Shown here: one piece after another, positions 1 through 9,126 of the stretch
Numbering within the stretch: the stretch's first letter is position 1
How the letters are laid out: each line of letters begins with the position of its first letter
From: Mucilaginibacter yixingensis
Lineage (GTDB): Bacteria > Bacteroidota > Bacteroidia > Sphingobacteriales > Sphingobacteriaceae
DNA: 64,000 nt
Assembly (NCBI RefSeq): GCF_041080815.1
Contig: NZ_CP160205.1
Span: 3,720,001 to 3,784,000 of the forward strand
Direction: 5' to 3'
Made by a program: the position numbers and the translations under genes
The notes under the pieces: generated by a model
The model's database searches: none
Told to the model about the DNA's origin: nothing
What the model saw: the letters and a program-made list of their open reading frames with translations, nothing else

Positions 1-1009
1 AGGCTTGCTCATCATCAGGCAACAAGGCCATATCAACCTTTAATGGCTTGTGCGACCAGTGCCCCTGCAGCTCCCACAACAAATCATCTACCCTTATCGG
101 CTCGGTACGGGCCTGGGTGTATTCCATATCGGTCTGTGCCAACTCCATCAGTCCGGTAACGGTTTCGGTGAGGCGACCGGCATCTGCAAGGATAGAACTC
201 AGCAAGGCTTCATAGTCTTCGGTACTACGTTTTTTGTGCAGGGCTACTTCAATCTCGCCGGTAATGCTGGTAAGGGGTGTACGTAACTCATGCGAGGCAT
301 TGGCTACAAAGGTTTGCTGCAGCTCGAAAGAGTTTTGCAGATGCTCCAGCAGGCGGTTAAAACTTTGTGCCAAACTGCTGATCTCGTCTTTACCATTTCC
401 TTCATCGGCCCTGAAATTCAGTTGGCTGGCCGAGATTCGTTTCATTTCATCAGCCAAGCGCACAATGGGCAGCAAAGCCTCCTGCGCAAACCATCGGCCT
501 ATAAAAAACAATACACTGTTTATCAGCACAAAAACCACCGCCATTACCTGAATAATATCAACCAGGCGTGCATGCCCCTGCGTGTCTACAGCAGATGTCA
601 GGATCACAAAGTTGCCCTGGTTATCGGGGTAAAAAAGGCCCACCGTTTGCCGGTTACCCTCGTTAAAACTCAGATCGTGATTACGGCGCACGTGGTTAAT
701 AACCTTGCTATCCCAGTATTGCGATTCGTCTTTGATGAAAGATGCACGGTTGTCATCACTATAAATGCGGATCACCTCGTTGGGCAGTTTTTCCAGCATC
801 CGCTCACGCACATGATTTAATGAGTCTGAAGAAATCTCATCTGCTTCCAGGTAAAGCTGGGCGGCTACCTTGGCCCTGTCGTGCAGGTGCTCGTAAAAGT
901 CGGTACGGAAAAAGTAGGAGAAGGCAAAATACATCAGCACCATTACCACCAGCAGCAGCGCTGAGCTAAGCAGGGTGAAATAAATGGCCAGCCGGTTTTT
1001 TATCTTCAT
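1..1009 (-). CDS. Sensor histidine kinase, partial (3' end outside window)
   Basis: Inner-membrane sensor kinase of a two-component pair. Reading from the ATG at 1009, a first membrane segment lies at residues about 9-33, a periplasmic sensor of about 115 residues follows, a second membrane segment is at about 150-172, then a HAMP-like linker and a HisKA box (ASHELRTP) with the phospho-accepting His240. The ATP-binding domain lies beyond the window edge, so the truncation is only apparent. The start codon overlaps the stop of the regulator gene by four bases (ATGA, 1006-1009), so the two are translationally coupled. The stimulus cannot be told from the sensor; HAMP-containing kinases paired with OmpR-type regulators often sense envelope stress or metals. 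Confidence 0.9.
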   Translation of the reverse strand, partial: MKIKNRLAIYFTLLSSALLLVVMVLMYFAFSYFFRTDFYEHLHDRAKVAAQLYLEADEISSDSLNHVRERMLEKLPNEVIRIYSDDNRASFIKDESQYWDSKVINHVRRNHDLSFNEGNRQTVGLFYPDNQGNFVILTSAVDTQGHARLVDIIQVMAVVFVLINSVLFFIGRWFAQEALLPIVRLADEMKRISASQLNFRADEGNGKDEISSLAQSFNRLLEHLQNSFELQQTFVANASHELRTPLTSITGEIEVALHKKRSTEDYEALLSSILADAGRLTETVTGLMELAQTDMEYTQARTEPIRVDDLLWELQGHWSHKPLKVDMALLPDDEQA

Positions 1010-1719
1010 GCGCGTTTTTCTTCTTTTAGGATGTAGCCCATACCGATAACCGTGTGGATGAGCTTACTATCAAAACCCTTTTCTATTTTTTTGCGCAGAT
1101 AATTTACGTAAACATCAATAAAGTTGGTGCCGGTATCAAACTGAATGCCCCAAACTTTCTCGGCAATATCATCGCGCGAGAGGGTGCGGTTTGGGTTATG
1201 CATAAACATTTCCAGCAGTTGATATTCTTTACTGGTCAGGCCAATTTCTACCCCTGCCCTTTCGGCGGTTTTGGTCCAGGTGTTCAGCTTTAAATCAGCA
1301 AAGGTTAGGGTGCCTTGCTGGTCATCAGCATTGGTATTTTGCGACGCATTATCCCGACGGTTGCGCCGTAGCATGGCATTCAACCGCGCCACCAGTTCAC
1401 TAAAATGGAACGGCTTAGGCAGATAATCATCAGCACCGGCCTCTAAGCCCGATACCTTGTCTTCTACCCGCCCGAGTGCCGTTAGCATCAGAATAGGTAC
1501 GTCCGCATCTCGCTGCCTGATCTGCCGGCACAAGTCAATGCCGTTCATATCGGGCAGCATCACGTCCAGAATAATCAGATCAAACGCCTGCACGGCCAGC
1601 AAACCTACGGCCGATTGCCCGTCGCCCACGTGGGTAACGTTAAAGCCGTAGTCTTTCAGTCCCTTTACAATAAAAGCGGCCACCTTTTCTTCGTCTTCAA
1701 CCAGGCAAACGTGCGTCAT
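1006..1719 (-). CDS. OmpR/PhoB-family DNA-binding response regulator
   Basis: Transcription factor that is the partner of the overlapping kinase. The receiver domain (about 1-118) has the acidic pair E8/D9, phospho-acceptor D52 (in LDVMLPDMNG), T80 and K102. The C-terminal winged-helix domain (about 135-232) has the typical LTSKEYQLLEMF and VYVNYLRKKIE stretches. Length (237 aa) is normal for the family. It is the first gene of the pair and probably autoregulates from the 420-bp gap upstream. Target genes are unknown. Family assignment is certain; function beyond that is inference. Confidence 0.95.
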   Translation of the reverse strand: MTHVCLVEDEEKVAAFIVKGLKDYGFNVTHVGDGQSAVGLLAVQAFDLIILDVMLPDMNGIDLCRQIRQRDADVPILMLTALGRVEDKVSGLEAGADDYLPKPFHFSELVARLNAMLRRNRRDNASQNTNADDQQGTLTFADLKLNTWTKTAERAGVEIGLTSKEYQLLEMFMHNPNRTLSRDDIAEKVWGIQFDTGTNFIDVYVNYLRKKIEKGFDSKLIHTVIGMGYILKEEKRA

Positions 1720-1793
1720 GGGTGCAAATTAACATATAGGGGGCGAAACATCAAAGGGGAAATGCCTCATCTAAATCCTCTTGCAATTTATGC

Positions 1794-1955
1794 TTGAACA
1801 TGCCGCTCCTATGGAGCTCTATTTTGTTTAAGATGTAGGCTATTAACATTTCGCTCCTAACGGAGCTATAGTGCAGACCTAGTCCCAGAGGGACGATATG
1901 TTAATAGCAAGCCGTTACCAATGGTAACTGAGCTCAGTAGGAGCGGCATGTGAAA
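1794..1955. repeat. Nested inverted-repeat element
   Basis: Two nested inverted repeats occupy the 422-bp gap between the regulator and the dehydrogenase. The outer arms are 1799-1819 and 1930-1950 (about 18 of 21 positions pair, containing CCGCTCCT and AGGAGCGG). The inner arms GCTATTAACAT (1839-1849) and ATGTTAATAGC (1898-1908) pair perfectly. Smaller palindromes (GCTCCTAACGGAGC, TCCCAGAGGGA) sit inside. The structure looks like a mobile extragenic palindrome rather than a terminator because no T-tract follows. The remainder of the gap (1956-2141) shows nothing recognisable and should hold the promoter of the downstream gene. Confidence 0.7.
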
Positions 1956-2141
1956 ACATCTACTGTCTGATCATGGGCTATTACTTTTCGGAAAGGAGTT
2001 GGGTGAAAACCACATAGCTATCATCCAAAAAATCAACACCTTACAAACCAAATCAACAAAGCAATTAGCTAAACGCCAATTATTTCAATAAATTCGCTGT
2101 TGCACTGCTTTAGTGTTGTTACTGATAGCGTCTGTTAAGAC

Positions 2142-4964
2142 ATGAAGAATATTGACCAGCTCCTTGGGGCCATTTTGCCCGCCGATAGTATCAAAACCCG
2201 ACTGATAGACCGCTTAGCCGCCGCAGCCGATGCCAGCTTTTACCAACTCATTCCCCAGGCGGTAGTATTGCCGGCTACTGAGGATGAGGTGCGCCAGCTG
2301 TTCCATTTTTCGGCGCAACACCGCATGCCTTTGGTGTTCAGGGCGGGTGGCACCAGTTTGTCGGGGCAGGCTATTACCGATGGCCTGCTGGTTGATGTGA
2401 GCCGGTACTGGCGCAGCGTGCGGATTGAAGACGGCGGCAAGCGTGTGCGCGTACAACCTGGCGTAACAGGGGGCCTGGTAAACAAGGTGCTAAAACCCCA
2501 CGGGCGCAAGATTGGACCAGACCCTGCAAGTATAGACGCGGCCATGATGGGCGGCATTCTCTCCAACAACGCCAGCGGCATGTGTTGTGGTGTGCGCGAT
2601 AACGCCTACCATACCATGGCTTCTATCAAGTTTATGCTGCCTACCGGGCAATCATTTAACACGGCGCTGCCTGAGGACCACGAACGCTTTCGCCGTGAGT
2701 GCGGGGCGCTTTACCACCAGCTGCTATTATGGCGCGATCAGATTGCTGCCGATACGGAGCTGCAAAACCGCATTCGCCGTAAATACCGTTTAAAAAACAC
2801 GGTGGGCTATGCCCTCAACGCATTTATAGATCACCAGGAACCACTGGATATCCTGGCGCATTTAATGATTGGTGCCGAAGGTACACTGGGCTTTATTGCC
2901 GAAGCCGTGCTCAACACCATTCCAGATCAGCCGCATAAAGCCACGGGCGTTTGTTTCTTCCGCGATATTGAACACGCTTGTAGTGCTATTGTTCCGCTGA
3001 CTAACGCCGGGGCTGCCGCCATTGAACTGATGGACCGCCCTGCCCTGCGTTCGGTAGAACATCAGGCCGGTGTGCCACCGCAAATAGCTACCCTGCCTGA
3101 TGGCGCGGCTGCCCTGCTGGTAGAGTTTCAGCAGGATACACCTGAAAGTCTTAAAGCACTGGTTGAAAAGTTTGAAGAACTGTTGCCACAACTCGACCTG
3201 CTTCATCCAGCCAACCTTACTACCGATGCCTACGAAATTGCCGCGCTGTGGAAAATCCGCAAAGGCATGTTCCCTTCGGTTGGTGCGGTGCGCAAAAGCG
3301 GCACGAGTGTGATACTGGAAGATATTGCTTTCCCGCCCGAGCGCTTAGGTCCGGCTATTACAGACCTGCAGCGCCTACTGGCTAATCACGGTTATACCAA
3401 TGCCATTATCTTCGGTCATGCCCGCGAGGGGAATATTCACTTTGTGGTTACACAAACACTGGATACCCCATCTGAAGTTGCCCGCTACAAAGCGATGATG
3501 GATGAAGTGGTTGCCCTGGTACTGGAGCGCTATGATGGTTCTTTAAAGGCCGAGCATGGCACCGGCCGCAACATGGCGCCATTTGTGGAGGCCGAGTGGG
3601 GCACCGAGGCTTACCGCATTATGGCATCGCTCAAAGAGCTGGCCGACCCGGACGGCTTGCTGAACCCGGGCGTAATCATCAACCCAGATCCAGAAGCTCA
3701 CCTGCACAACCTGAAACGCCTTGACCCGATAGAGCCCGAAGCCGACCGCTGTATTGAATGTGGCTTTTGCGAACACCGTTGCCCTAGTCGCGATTTAACG
3801 CTTACCCCGCGCCAGCGCATTGTGATCCGCCGGGCGCTGAGCCGTTATGAACGGGAGGGCGATCGCAAAGCTTATGATGAGCTGACGCAACAATATCAGT
3901 ATGACGGCCTGGATACCTGTGCGGTAGACGGCATGTGCGCCACCACCTGCCCGGTTGATATCAATACCGGCGATTTGGTAAAACGTCTGCGTGCCCGCAA
4001 GAACAGTCGTTTCTCGCAATGGGTGGCTTTGCGTGCGGCCAAACAATTTAAAGTAACAACAGCGCTGGTGCGTACGGGGGTAACCTCAGGGCATCTGGCT
4101 GGTAAAATATTGGGCGGTAAAAATCTGGAGAGCATGACCAGCAGCCTGCATAAACTATGGTCGGCCATACCGGTGTGGAACCGTCGGTTAACGCCGGCAT
4201 CCGGCAATATCAAATTGGTGGCGCAACCTGTAAACATGCGTGGTGAGGTGATCTTCTTTCCATCATGTATCGGTCGGGTAATGGGTACACCGGGCGAAGA
4301 CCTGTCGGCAACTTTTGTCCGGCTATCAGAAAAAGCCGGTTATCAAGTATTAATCCCCAATCAGCATGATTCACTTTGCTGCGGGCAGGCATTCGGCTCT
4401 AAAGGTTACCCGGAAGCCTCGGCCTATAAAGCAAATCAAGCCATCAGTAAATTATATGAGATCAGCAAAAACGGCGAAGTACCCGTTGTGCTTGATGTAA
4501 GCTCATGCACCTACACCCTGCGCCACTGCCGCGCTACACTTAATGACGAGAACCGCGAGCGCTATGACAAACTGGTTTTTCTGGATAGCACCGAGTACCT
4601 GCAACGCTATATTTTACCACATGGCGGCCCCATTAAAAAAGCCGAGCGCGTGGTACTGCACCCGGTTTGTGCATCAGTAAAAATGGGACAGGATGGTTTA
4701 CTGGCCAAAGTGGCCGCCCAACTGGCCGATGAAGTCATCGTACCGCCAAACTCTGGTTGCTGCGGCATGGCTGGCGATCGTGGCTTTTTGTTCCCTGAAC
4801 TGACGCACAGCGCCACTACTAAAGAGGCTGCCGATGTACCTCAGGGCTGTAGCGGTTATTACTCCACTTCCAGACCATGCGAGTTGGCGTTATCAGACGC
4901 TACCGGGCAGGATTATCAGTCTATTTTGTTTTTGGCAGAGAAGTGTTTGGGTACGAAGGGATAG
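2142..4964 (+). CDS. FAD-linked / Fe-S D-2-hydroxyacid dehydrogenase (YdiJ/Dld-II type)
   Basis: Large flavin and iron-sulfur oxidoreductase, 940 aa, expected to oxidise D-lactate or another D-2-hydroxyacid such as D-2-hydroxyglutarate and pass electrons to quinone. The N-terminal half is an FAD_binding_4 domain (VFRAGGTSLSGQ, residues about 65-76; NNASGMCCG further on) followed by FAD-oxidase_C (GAEGTLGF, about 245; KAEHGTGRN). The second half has two ferredoxin-like cysteine clusters (CIECGFCEHRCP about 537; CAVDGMCATTCP about 592) and two CCG domains (LCCGQ about 745; GCCGMAGDRG about 872). This combined architecture matches YdiJ and bacterial Dld-II proteins. It stands alone. The L-lactate lutABC genes are 36 kb away. 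Exact substrate cannot be assigned from sequence. Confidence 0.9.
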   Translation: MKNIDQLLGAILPADSIKTRLIDRLAAAADASFYQLIPQAVVLPATEDEVRQLFHFSAQHRMPLVFRAGGTSLSGQAITDGLLVDVSRYWRSVRIEDGGKRVRVQPGVTGGLVNKVLKPHGRKIGPDPASIDAAMMGGILSNNASGMCCGVRDNAYHTMASIKFMLPTGQSFNTALPEDHERFRRECGALYHQLLLWRDQIAADTELQNRIRRKYRLKNTVGYALNAFIDHQEPLDILAHLMIGAEGTLGFIAEAVLNTIPDQPHKATGVCFFRDIEHACSAIVPLTNAGAAAIELMDRPALRSVEHQAGVPPQIATLPDGAAALLVEFQQDTPESLKALVEKFEELLPQLDLLHPANLTTDAYEIAALWKIRKGMFPSVGAVRKSGTSVILEDIAFPPERLGPAITDLQRLLANHGYTNAIIFGHAREGNIHFVVTQTLDTPSEVARYKAMMDEVVALVLERYDGSLKAEHGTGRNMAPFVEAEWGTEAYRIMASLKELADPDGLLNPGVIINPDPEAHLHNLKRLDPIEPEADRCIECGFCEHRCPSRDLTLTPRQRIVIRRALSRYEREGDRKAYDELTQQYQYDGLDTCAVDGMCATTCPVDINTGDLVKRLRARKNSRFSQWVALRAAKQFKVTTALVRTGVTSGHLAGKILGGKNLESMTSSLHKLWSAIPVWNRRLTPASGNIKLVAQPVNMRGEVIFFPSCIGRVMGTPGEDLSATFVRLSEKAGYQVLIPNQHDSLCCGQAFGSKGYPEASAYKANQAISKLYEISKNGEVPVVLDVSSCTYTLRHCRATLNDENRERYDKLVFLDSTEYLQRYILPHGGPIKKAERVVLHPVCASVKMGQDGLLAKVAAQLADEVIVPPNSGCCGMAGDRGFLFPELTHSATTKEAADVPQGCSGYYSTSRPCELALSDATGQDYQSILFLAEKCLGTKG

Positions 4965-4993
4965 GCAAAACTGCCCGACTATTTTGGCCTTCA

Positions 4994-5123
4994 CGCCCTT
5001 CGACGGGGCTCAGGATGACACCCATCTTTTTATCAATCGTGTCATGCTGAGGAACGAAGCATCTCTGAGGACAAACAGTTAGGACTGTCCTCAGAGATAC
5101 TTCGCTATCGCTCAGTATGACAT
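4994..5123. repeat. Extragenic palindrome, TGTCATGCTGAG type
   Basis: A half-element (4994-5021, CCTTCGACGGGGCTCAGGAT then GACAC) is followed by a full inverted element (5041-5123) starting GTCATGCTGAGGAACGAAGC and ending CTATCGCTCAGTATGACA. The core contains a further palindrome, TCTGAGGACA ... TGTCCTCAGA. Near-identical copies occur at 11899-11980, and related ones elsewhere in the window. It sits in the convergent gap between 2142-4964 (+) and 5129-5875 (-). Confidence 0.85.
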
Positions 5124-5128
5124 GTTTT

Positions 5129-5875
5129 CTAGTTCAGCTCCTTGATCTTAATATTTCGATAAGACACCGTATTACCGTGATCCTGTAGCAGGATATGCCC
5201 TTGCGGCGCTATGCCGAAGTTCTCCCATTTTTGAAATTTGCTGATAGCCACCAGGTCTTCAAACTTTTTTGAACCTCTTTCATACTCCAGTACTTTAACA
5301 CCGTTAAGCCAGTGTTCTACATGGTTATTTGGATAAACGCGGATCTCGCCGGTGTTCCACTCGCCAATCGGTTTGATGACTGAGGCTGGTTTGTTGGATG
5401 GGATGAGATCATAGAGCGAGGCCAGTTTGCGGTCGCCGTCACGGCCCAGTTTGGCGTCGGGGTGGCGCTCATCGTCCAATACCTGATATTCCAGACCGAT
5501 GCCGGAGAGCTCGGTCTTTTCTTTCTCGGTTACAAAATATTTAACGCCGCTGTTGGCCCCTTCAGTGAGCTTAAAATCAAACTTGAGGATAAAAGCTTTG
5601 TACTCTTTCCGGGTAACAATATCGCCGCCCAGGCCTTCCTCGTGCCCGTTAGACGCCTGGATGGTGAGGATGCCGTTCTTTATAGTCCAGCCTTTAGCCG
5701 GGAACTGATCTTTAAAGATGCCACGCCAGCCGTTGCCGGTTTTGCCGTCCCACAACATTTTAAAGCCCTCGGTTTTTTCCTGTTTGGTTAAGATATTGGG
5801 TTGTTGCGCATTGGCAGCACCTATGCCCGATGCAGCCAGCAGCAAAGCCAGCGTTAACGACCTGGTAATTTTCAT
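5129..5875 (-). CDS. Secreted DUF1080 (3-keto-disaccharide hydrolase) family protein
   Basis: Secreted single-domain protein of 248 aa with the DUF1080 (concanavalin-like) fold. The family is annotated as 3-keto-disaccharide hydrolases and is abundant in Bacteroidota glycan loci. The start at 5875 is chosen because it yields a clean signal peptide ([14 protein letters not shown], cleavage near ANAQ); an in-frame ATG 51 bases upstream would place charged residues before it. Typical DUF1080 features are [15 protein letters not shown] near the N terminus, [16 protein letters not shown] and [15 protein letters not shown] mid-protein, and an IGEWNT and HWLNG region. It faces the GH28 gene divergently, suggesting shared plant-glycan degradation. 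Substrate is unknown. Confidence 0.9.
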   Translation of the reverse strand: MKITRSLTLALLLAASGIGAANAQQPNILTKQEKTEGFKMLWDGKTGNGWRGIFKDQFPAKGWTIKNGILTIQASNGHEEGLGGDIVTRKEYKAFILKFDFKLTEGANSGVKYFVTEKEKTELSGIGLEYQVLDDERHPDAKLGRDGDRKLASLYDLIPSNKPASVIKPIGEWNTGEIRVYPNNHVEHWLNGVKVLEYERGSKKFEDLVAISKFQKWENFGIAPQGHILLQDHGNTVSYRNIKIKELN

Positions 5876-6110
5876 GATAGCAGTTAAAGTTTTTGGTTTA
5901 TAAATGGTTGCGCGGCTGTCCGGCATCGACCCTAATTTCTAATTAAATTATGAGAATGACGAAAGCGATTTAATAAAATCTAAGATACTGATTTCTGCAT
6001 CCCAGTGGTTCTGCTCATGGCCCTGCGCTTTGTAAAGAATCTGAGATAAAGCAGATAATCAGGCATTCAGCTCAATCCCCCTACCCTTATTTTGCTACTT
6101 TTGGCCAACC

Positions 6111-7742
6111 ATGACCAATAATAGATTACCTAAATTAATGAGCAGCCTGTTCTGCAAAACAGCTGTTTTTTGCGCCGCATCGCTGTTGGCCCTTGCTACA
6201 ATGGCCTTAAAGCCCGATGATTCATCTACCGGCAAAATACCAACTGCCGACCAGGTAGGCGCCGACAAATTACCGGATGCTATTGCCCCGGTAAAGGCCC
6301 CCTTCCCGATGCCTGTTTTTAAGAAACCGGTATTCCCAAAGTTTTCTTTAAACATTGCCGACAGAGGCGCTAAGAAAGATGCCATTACCACCAAAGAGAT
6401 TCAGGCGACGATTGACGAGGTGAGCAAACGCGGTGGCGGTACAGTTATCATCCCCGCAGGGGCCTGGAAAACCGGACGCATTGCGCTGAAAAGCAACGTT
6501 AACCTGCACCTGGATGAGGGCGCTGAATTACAGTTTAGTGCCGATGTGGAAGATTACCGGCCAGCAGTTTTTTCGCTGAGCGAGGGCGTGGAAGTAATGT
6601 CGTTAGGCGCCATGATCTACGCGAACGAACAACAGAACATTGCCGTAACCGGCAAAGGCAAAATTATTGGCCCCGGCGATGGTACGGTTAAAAGACAAGT
6701 AATGAAAGGCGGTGTGGTAGAGAACGTAGTGTCTGCCAATAAGCCTGTGGCCGAGCGTGTTTATGAAGGCTACAACGGCAGCCCTATCTTTTTGCCGATG
6801 TGTATCTCACCTATTAACTGCAAAAATGTTTATATAGAGGGTGTTACCATTAACAATACCCTGTTCTGGAATATTGTACCGATTTATTGTGATGGCGTGA
6901 TTATTCGCGGTATAACGGTAAACTCTACCGGCAATGGCCGCACGGATGGTATAGACGTGCAATCATCGCGCAACGTACTGGTAGAATATTGTACCCTAAG
7001 CAACGGCGACGATTGCTTTACCATTAAAGGTGGCCGTAATGAAGACGGGATGCGCGTAAACAGGCCTTGCGAGAACATTGTGGTGCGCTATTGCCTGTCA
7101 AAAAAAGGCGTGGGCGCCGTTACCTGTGGCAGCGAAACAGCCGGTATGATCAGAAACCTGTATGTGCACGATTGTGTGTTTAATGGCACCAGCGTAGGCA
7201 TGTCATTCAAAACCCGCAGACCACGTGGTGGCGGCGGCGATAACCTGATCTACGAGCGCATTCGTTTAAATGTACCCGGCGACGCCTTCCGCTTTGATAT
7301 GCTGGGTGGCCGTGCTTATGTAGGTGAGCTGGCAGATCGCCTGCCGGTGCGCCCGATCAATAAGCTGACACCGGTTTACCGCAACATCACCGCTAAAGAT
7401 ATTGTGGTAGATAATGCCAACTATTTCCTGAACATTAAAGGTATCCCAGAATCGCCGGTAACAAACTTGAAGGTGGAGAACGTGGAGATCAACTGTAAAT
7501 CGCTCATCAAGGCCAGTGACTTGACCAACGTATTGATTAAAAACACCACCGTGCACACTAAAGACACGCTCATTACCGTGCTTGATGGCCGCAACATTAC
7601 TTTTGATCATGTAAAAATTGATAACCCCAACAAGCAGGTAACCACCCTGGTTGACGGTCCGCAGGCAGATAACATTCGCTTTATTGATTGTACGCCGGCT
7701 AAACCGAAAAACTGGGCACAAGCCAGCTGGCTTAAGAAATAA
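6111..7742 (+). CDS. Glycoside hydrolase family 28 (polygalacturonase-type)
   Basis: Exported right-handed beta-helix enzyme of 543 aa expected to hydrolyse galacturonosyl or rhamnogalacturonan linkages in pectin. A signal peptide is at residues about 9-33. The GH28 signature is readable: NGRTDGIDV (about 273-281, equivalent to the NTDG motif), NGDDCF (about 297-302), VGAVTCGSE (about 332-340, position of the catalytic-His loop) and a basic FKTRRPR stretch (about 364-370). The canonical GHG histidine motif is replaced by TCGSE, a common state in Bacteroidota GH28 proteins of other specificity. A perfect terminator hairpin follows. With the PL10 lyase at 35 kb it points to pectin use. Confidence 0.9.
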   Translation: MTNNRLPKLMSSLFCKTAVFCAASLLALATMALKPDDSSTGKIPTADQVGADKLPDAIAPVKAPFPMPVFKKPVFPKFSLNIADRGAKKDAITTKEIQATIDEVSKRGGGTVIIPAGAWKTGRIALKSNVNLHLDEGAELQFSADVEDYRPAVFSLSEGVEVMSLGAMIYANEQQNIAVTGKGKIIGPGDGTVKRQVMKGGVVENVVSANKPVAERVYEGYNGSPIFLPMCISPINCKNVYIEGVTINNTLFWNIVPIYCDGVIIRGITVNSTGNGRTDGIDVQSSRNVLVEYCTLSNGDDCFTIKGGRNEDGMRVNRPCENIVVRYCLSKKGVGAVTCGSETAGMIRNLYVHDCVFNGTSVGMSFKTRRPRGGGGDNLIYERIRLNVPGDAFRFDMLGGRAYVGELADRLPVRPINKLTPVYRNITAKDIVVDNANYFLNIKGIPESPVTNLKVENVEINCKSLIKASDLTNVLIKNTTVHTKDTLITVLDGRNITFDHVKIDNPNKQVTTLVDGPQADNIRFIDCTPAKPKNWAQASWLKK

Positions 7743-7805
7743 TTCTGAACCAGGATTTTAAGATTTTTAGAATTTACGGAATAGCGTGTTCCGGATCAGA
7801 TCTAT

Positions 7806-7834
7806 AGAGCCACAAATTTGTGGCTCTTTTTTTT
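7806..7834 (+). terminator. Rho-independent terminator after the GH28 gene
   Basis: A perfect 22-base palindrome AGAGCCACAAATTTGTGGCTCT (7806-7827 shown as two 11-base arms) is followed by seven to eight T residues. It lies 64 bases after the GH28 stop codon. Confidence 0.9.
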
Positions 7835-7978
7835 ATACTTCGCTACCGCTGTATGACAAATAGCTATAAAAATCATCAGCGTTAATAGTTATCTATTTTA
7901 TCACCCTAAAACTCATCAAATTGACTTTTAAGTGAGCAAAACGGTAAAACCATTCGCTGTATCTCGTGTTTAGGGAGC

Positions 7979-8368
7979 ATGAATGATCAAAATACAGCGC
8001 AAAATACCTTCCGTTATTCAGACAAGGCCCTGGAAAACTTTAAGCAACTGATCTTATCAAAAATTGCGGCCGCCAGGCAGGATATGGAATCGCTGCTGGC
8101 ATCGGTAAGCAATAGCGAAAACGGTGGTAGCGATGATGGCGGTGCCTACCAATCGCTGGAAGATGGCTCGGCTACGCTGGAAAAAGAAACCATGTACCAA
8201 ATGGCTGCCCGTCAAAAACAATTCATTAACCAACTGGAGGCTGCACTTGGGCGCATTGAAAATAAAACCTATGGCATTTGCCGTGTAACTGGCAACCTTA
8301 TACCTAAAGAACGCCTGATGGCCGTGCCGCACACCACGCTAAGCATGGAAGCCAAGCAAAAGCAATAA
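7979..8368 (+). CDS. TraR/DksA-family protein lacking the zinc-finger cysteines
   Basis: Small (129 aa) DksA-like protein. The first two-thirds is a predicted coiled coil (KQLILSKIAAARQDMESLLA ... MAARQKQFINQLEAALGRI), and the C-terminal part KTYGICRVTGNLIPKERL is the DksA/TraR globular motif. DksA proteins modulate RNA polymerase through its secondary channel. Classical members have four zinc cysteines; here only one cysteine (in GICRVTG) remains, the form usual in Bacteroidota. A Gly/Asp-rich loop (ENGGSDDGGAYQS) lies at the tip of the coiled coil. It is monocistronic. The family call is firm; the regulatory role is inferred. Confidence 0.88.
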   Translation: MNDQNTAQNTFRYSDKALENFKQLILSKIAAARQDMESLLASVSNSENGGSDDGGAYQSLEDGSATLEKETMYQMAARQKQFINQLEAALGRIENKTYGICRVTGNLIPKERLMAVPHTTLSMEAKQKQ

Positions 8369-8420
8369 ATTGATTGCCGTTAGCTTTAGTCGACGGATTA
8401 TGACACAACATCATATAAAT

Positions 8421-8458
8421 GGCTTTAGTCTAACCATCAAGCGTTGGGGGCTAAAGCC
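8421..8458. repeat. GGCTTTAG / CTAAAGCC inverted repeat
   Basis: Inverted arms GGCTTTAG (8421-8428) and CTAAAGCC (8451-8458) in the gap after the DksA-like gene. A second, perfect 10-base inverted repeat CATGGCCGCC / GGCGGCCATG lies at 8474-8483 and 8494-8503. Neither is followed by a T-tract on the plus strand, so they look like extragenic palindromes, although either could weakly terminate transcription. Confidence 0.5.
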
Positions 8459-8562
8459 TTTATATTGTCACCACATGGCCGCCCCATAAATGAGGCGGCC
8501 ATGAATTTTGACGAAAACCAATCTGCAAAACCGCTATCTTAGACAACAGCAGCAACAAACAC

Positions 8563-8964
8563 ATGTTTACCTTAGAGCAACTAAAAGCGGCACACGCCAA
8601 AGTAAAAAGCGGAGCAGACTTTCCGCGCTACATTCAAGAAATTAAGGCATTAGGACTGATCACCTACGTTTATAACCTTGCCGATGGTTCTACCACCTAT
8701 TACGGTGCAAATGGCCACCAGGTGAGTGCCCCAGCCATCTACCCGCCCAAAACTATCAATTCAGAAGCCCTGGCAGATCAGCTTCGCTATACCATCGCCA
8801 TTCATCAGCAGGGACAAACTGATTTCCTTACCTTCTGCACCCAGGCCGCAGCGTCTGGGGTGAAACAATGGGTAATTGATACGGTACAGATGGCCTGTAT
8901 TTATCAAGATGTTAACGGTAATAACATGGTGATTGAGCCAATACCGGAAGAGGATTATATTTAA
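8563..8964 (+). CDS. DUF1398 family protein
   Basis: Cytoplasmic protein of 133 aa matching DUF1398 (YbcV-like) in length and layout: MFTLEQLKAAHAKVKSGADF at the start, a YVYNLADGSTTYYG stretch near residue 50, and a C-terminal half with FLTFCTQAAASGVKQWVIDT and YQDVNGNNMVIEPIP. The function of this family is unknown. No signal peptide or membrane segment is present. A strong terminator follows directly, so it is expressed alone. Confidence 0.8.
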   Translation: MFTLEQLKAAHAKVKSGADFPRYIQEIKALGLITYVYNLADGSTTYYGANGHQVSAPAIYPPKTINSEALADQLRYTIAIHQQGQTDFLTFCTQAAASGVKQWVIDTVQMACIYQDVNGNNMVIEPIPEEDYI

Positions 8965-9004
8965 CAGAAAAACCATTGCTCGTAAGCAATGGCTTTTCTG
9001 TTAA
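8961..9004 (+). terminator. Terminator hairpin after the DUF1398 gene
   Basis: Long inverted repeat beginning at the stop codon: TTAACAGAAAA-ACCATTGCT (8961-8980) pairs with AGCAATGG-CTTTTCTGTTAA (8984-9004). The U-rich right arm gives a terminator in both directions. Confidence 0.75.
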
Positions 9005-9013
9005 TAAAAAGAC

Positions 9014-9103
9014 TGTCATCTCGACCAACGGGAGAGATCTTTTCAGAGCGATAAGACGGGATGCAAAAATCGAAAAGATCCCTCCCGCTCCTCGCAATGA
9101 CAA
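9014..9103. repeat. Extragenic palindrome, GTCATCTCGACCAACGGGAG type
   Basis: Begins GTCATCTCGACCAACGGGAG and ends GCTCCTCGCAATGAC, with internal complementary stretches GAGATCTTTTC and GAAAAGATC. Related copies lie at 45044-45230 and 47780-47899. Confidence 0.75.
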
Positions 9104-9126
9104 GTTTGGTTTAGTAATCCTATCCC

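Noticed and set aside
234..820. Plus-strand frames across 50-969
   Set aside because: They are antisense to an evident histidine kinase with intact HisKA motif.
8474..8503. Perfect 10-base inverted repeat as terminator
   Set aside because: No T-tract on either side; kept only as part of a palindrome region.
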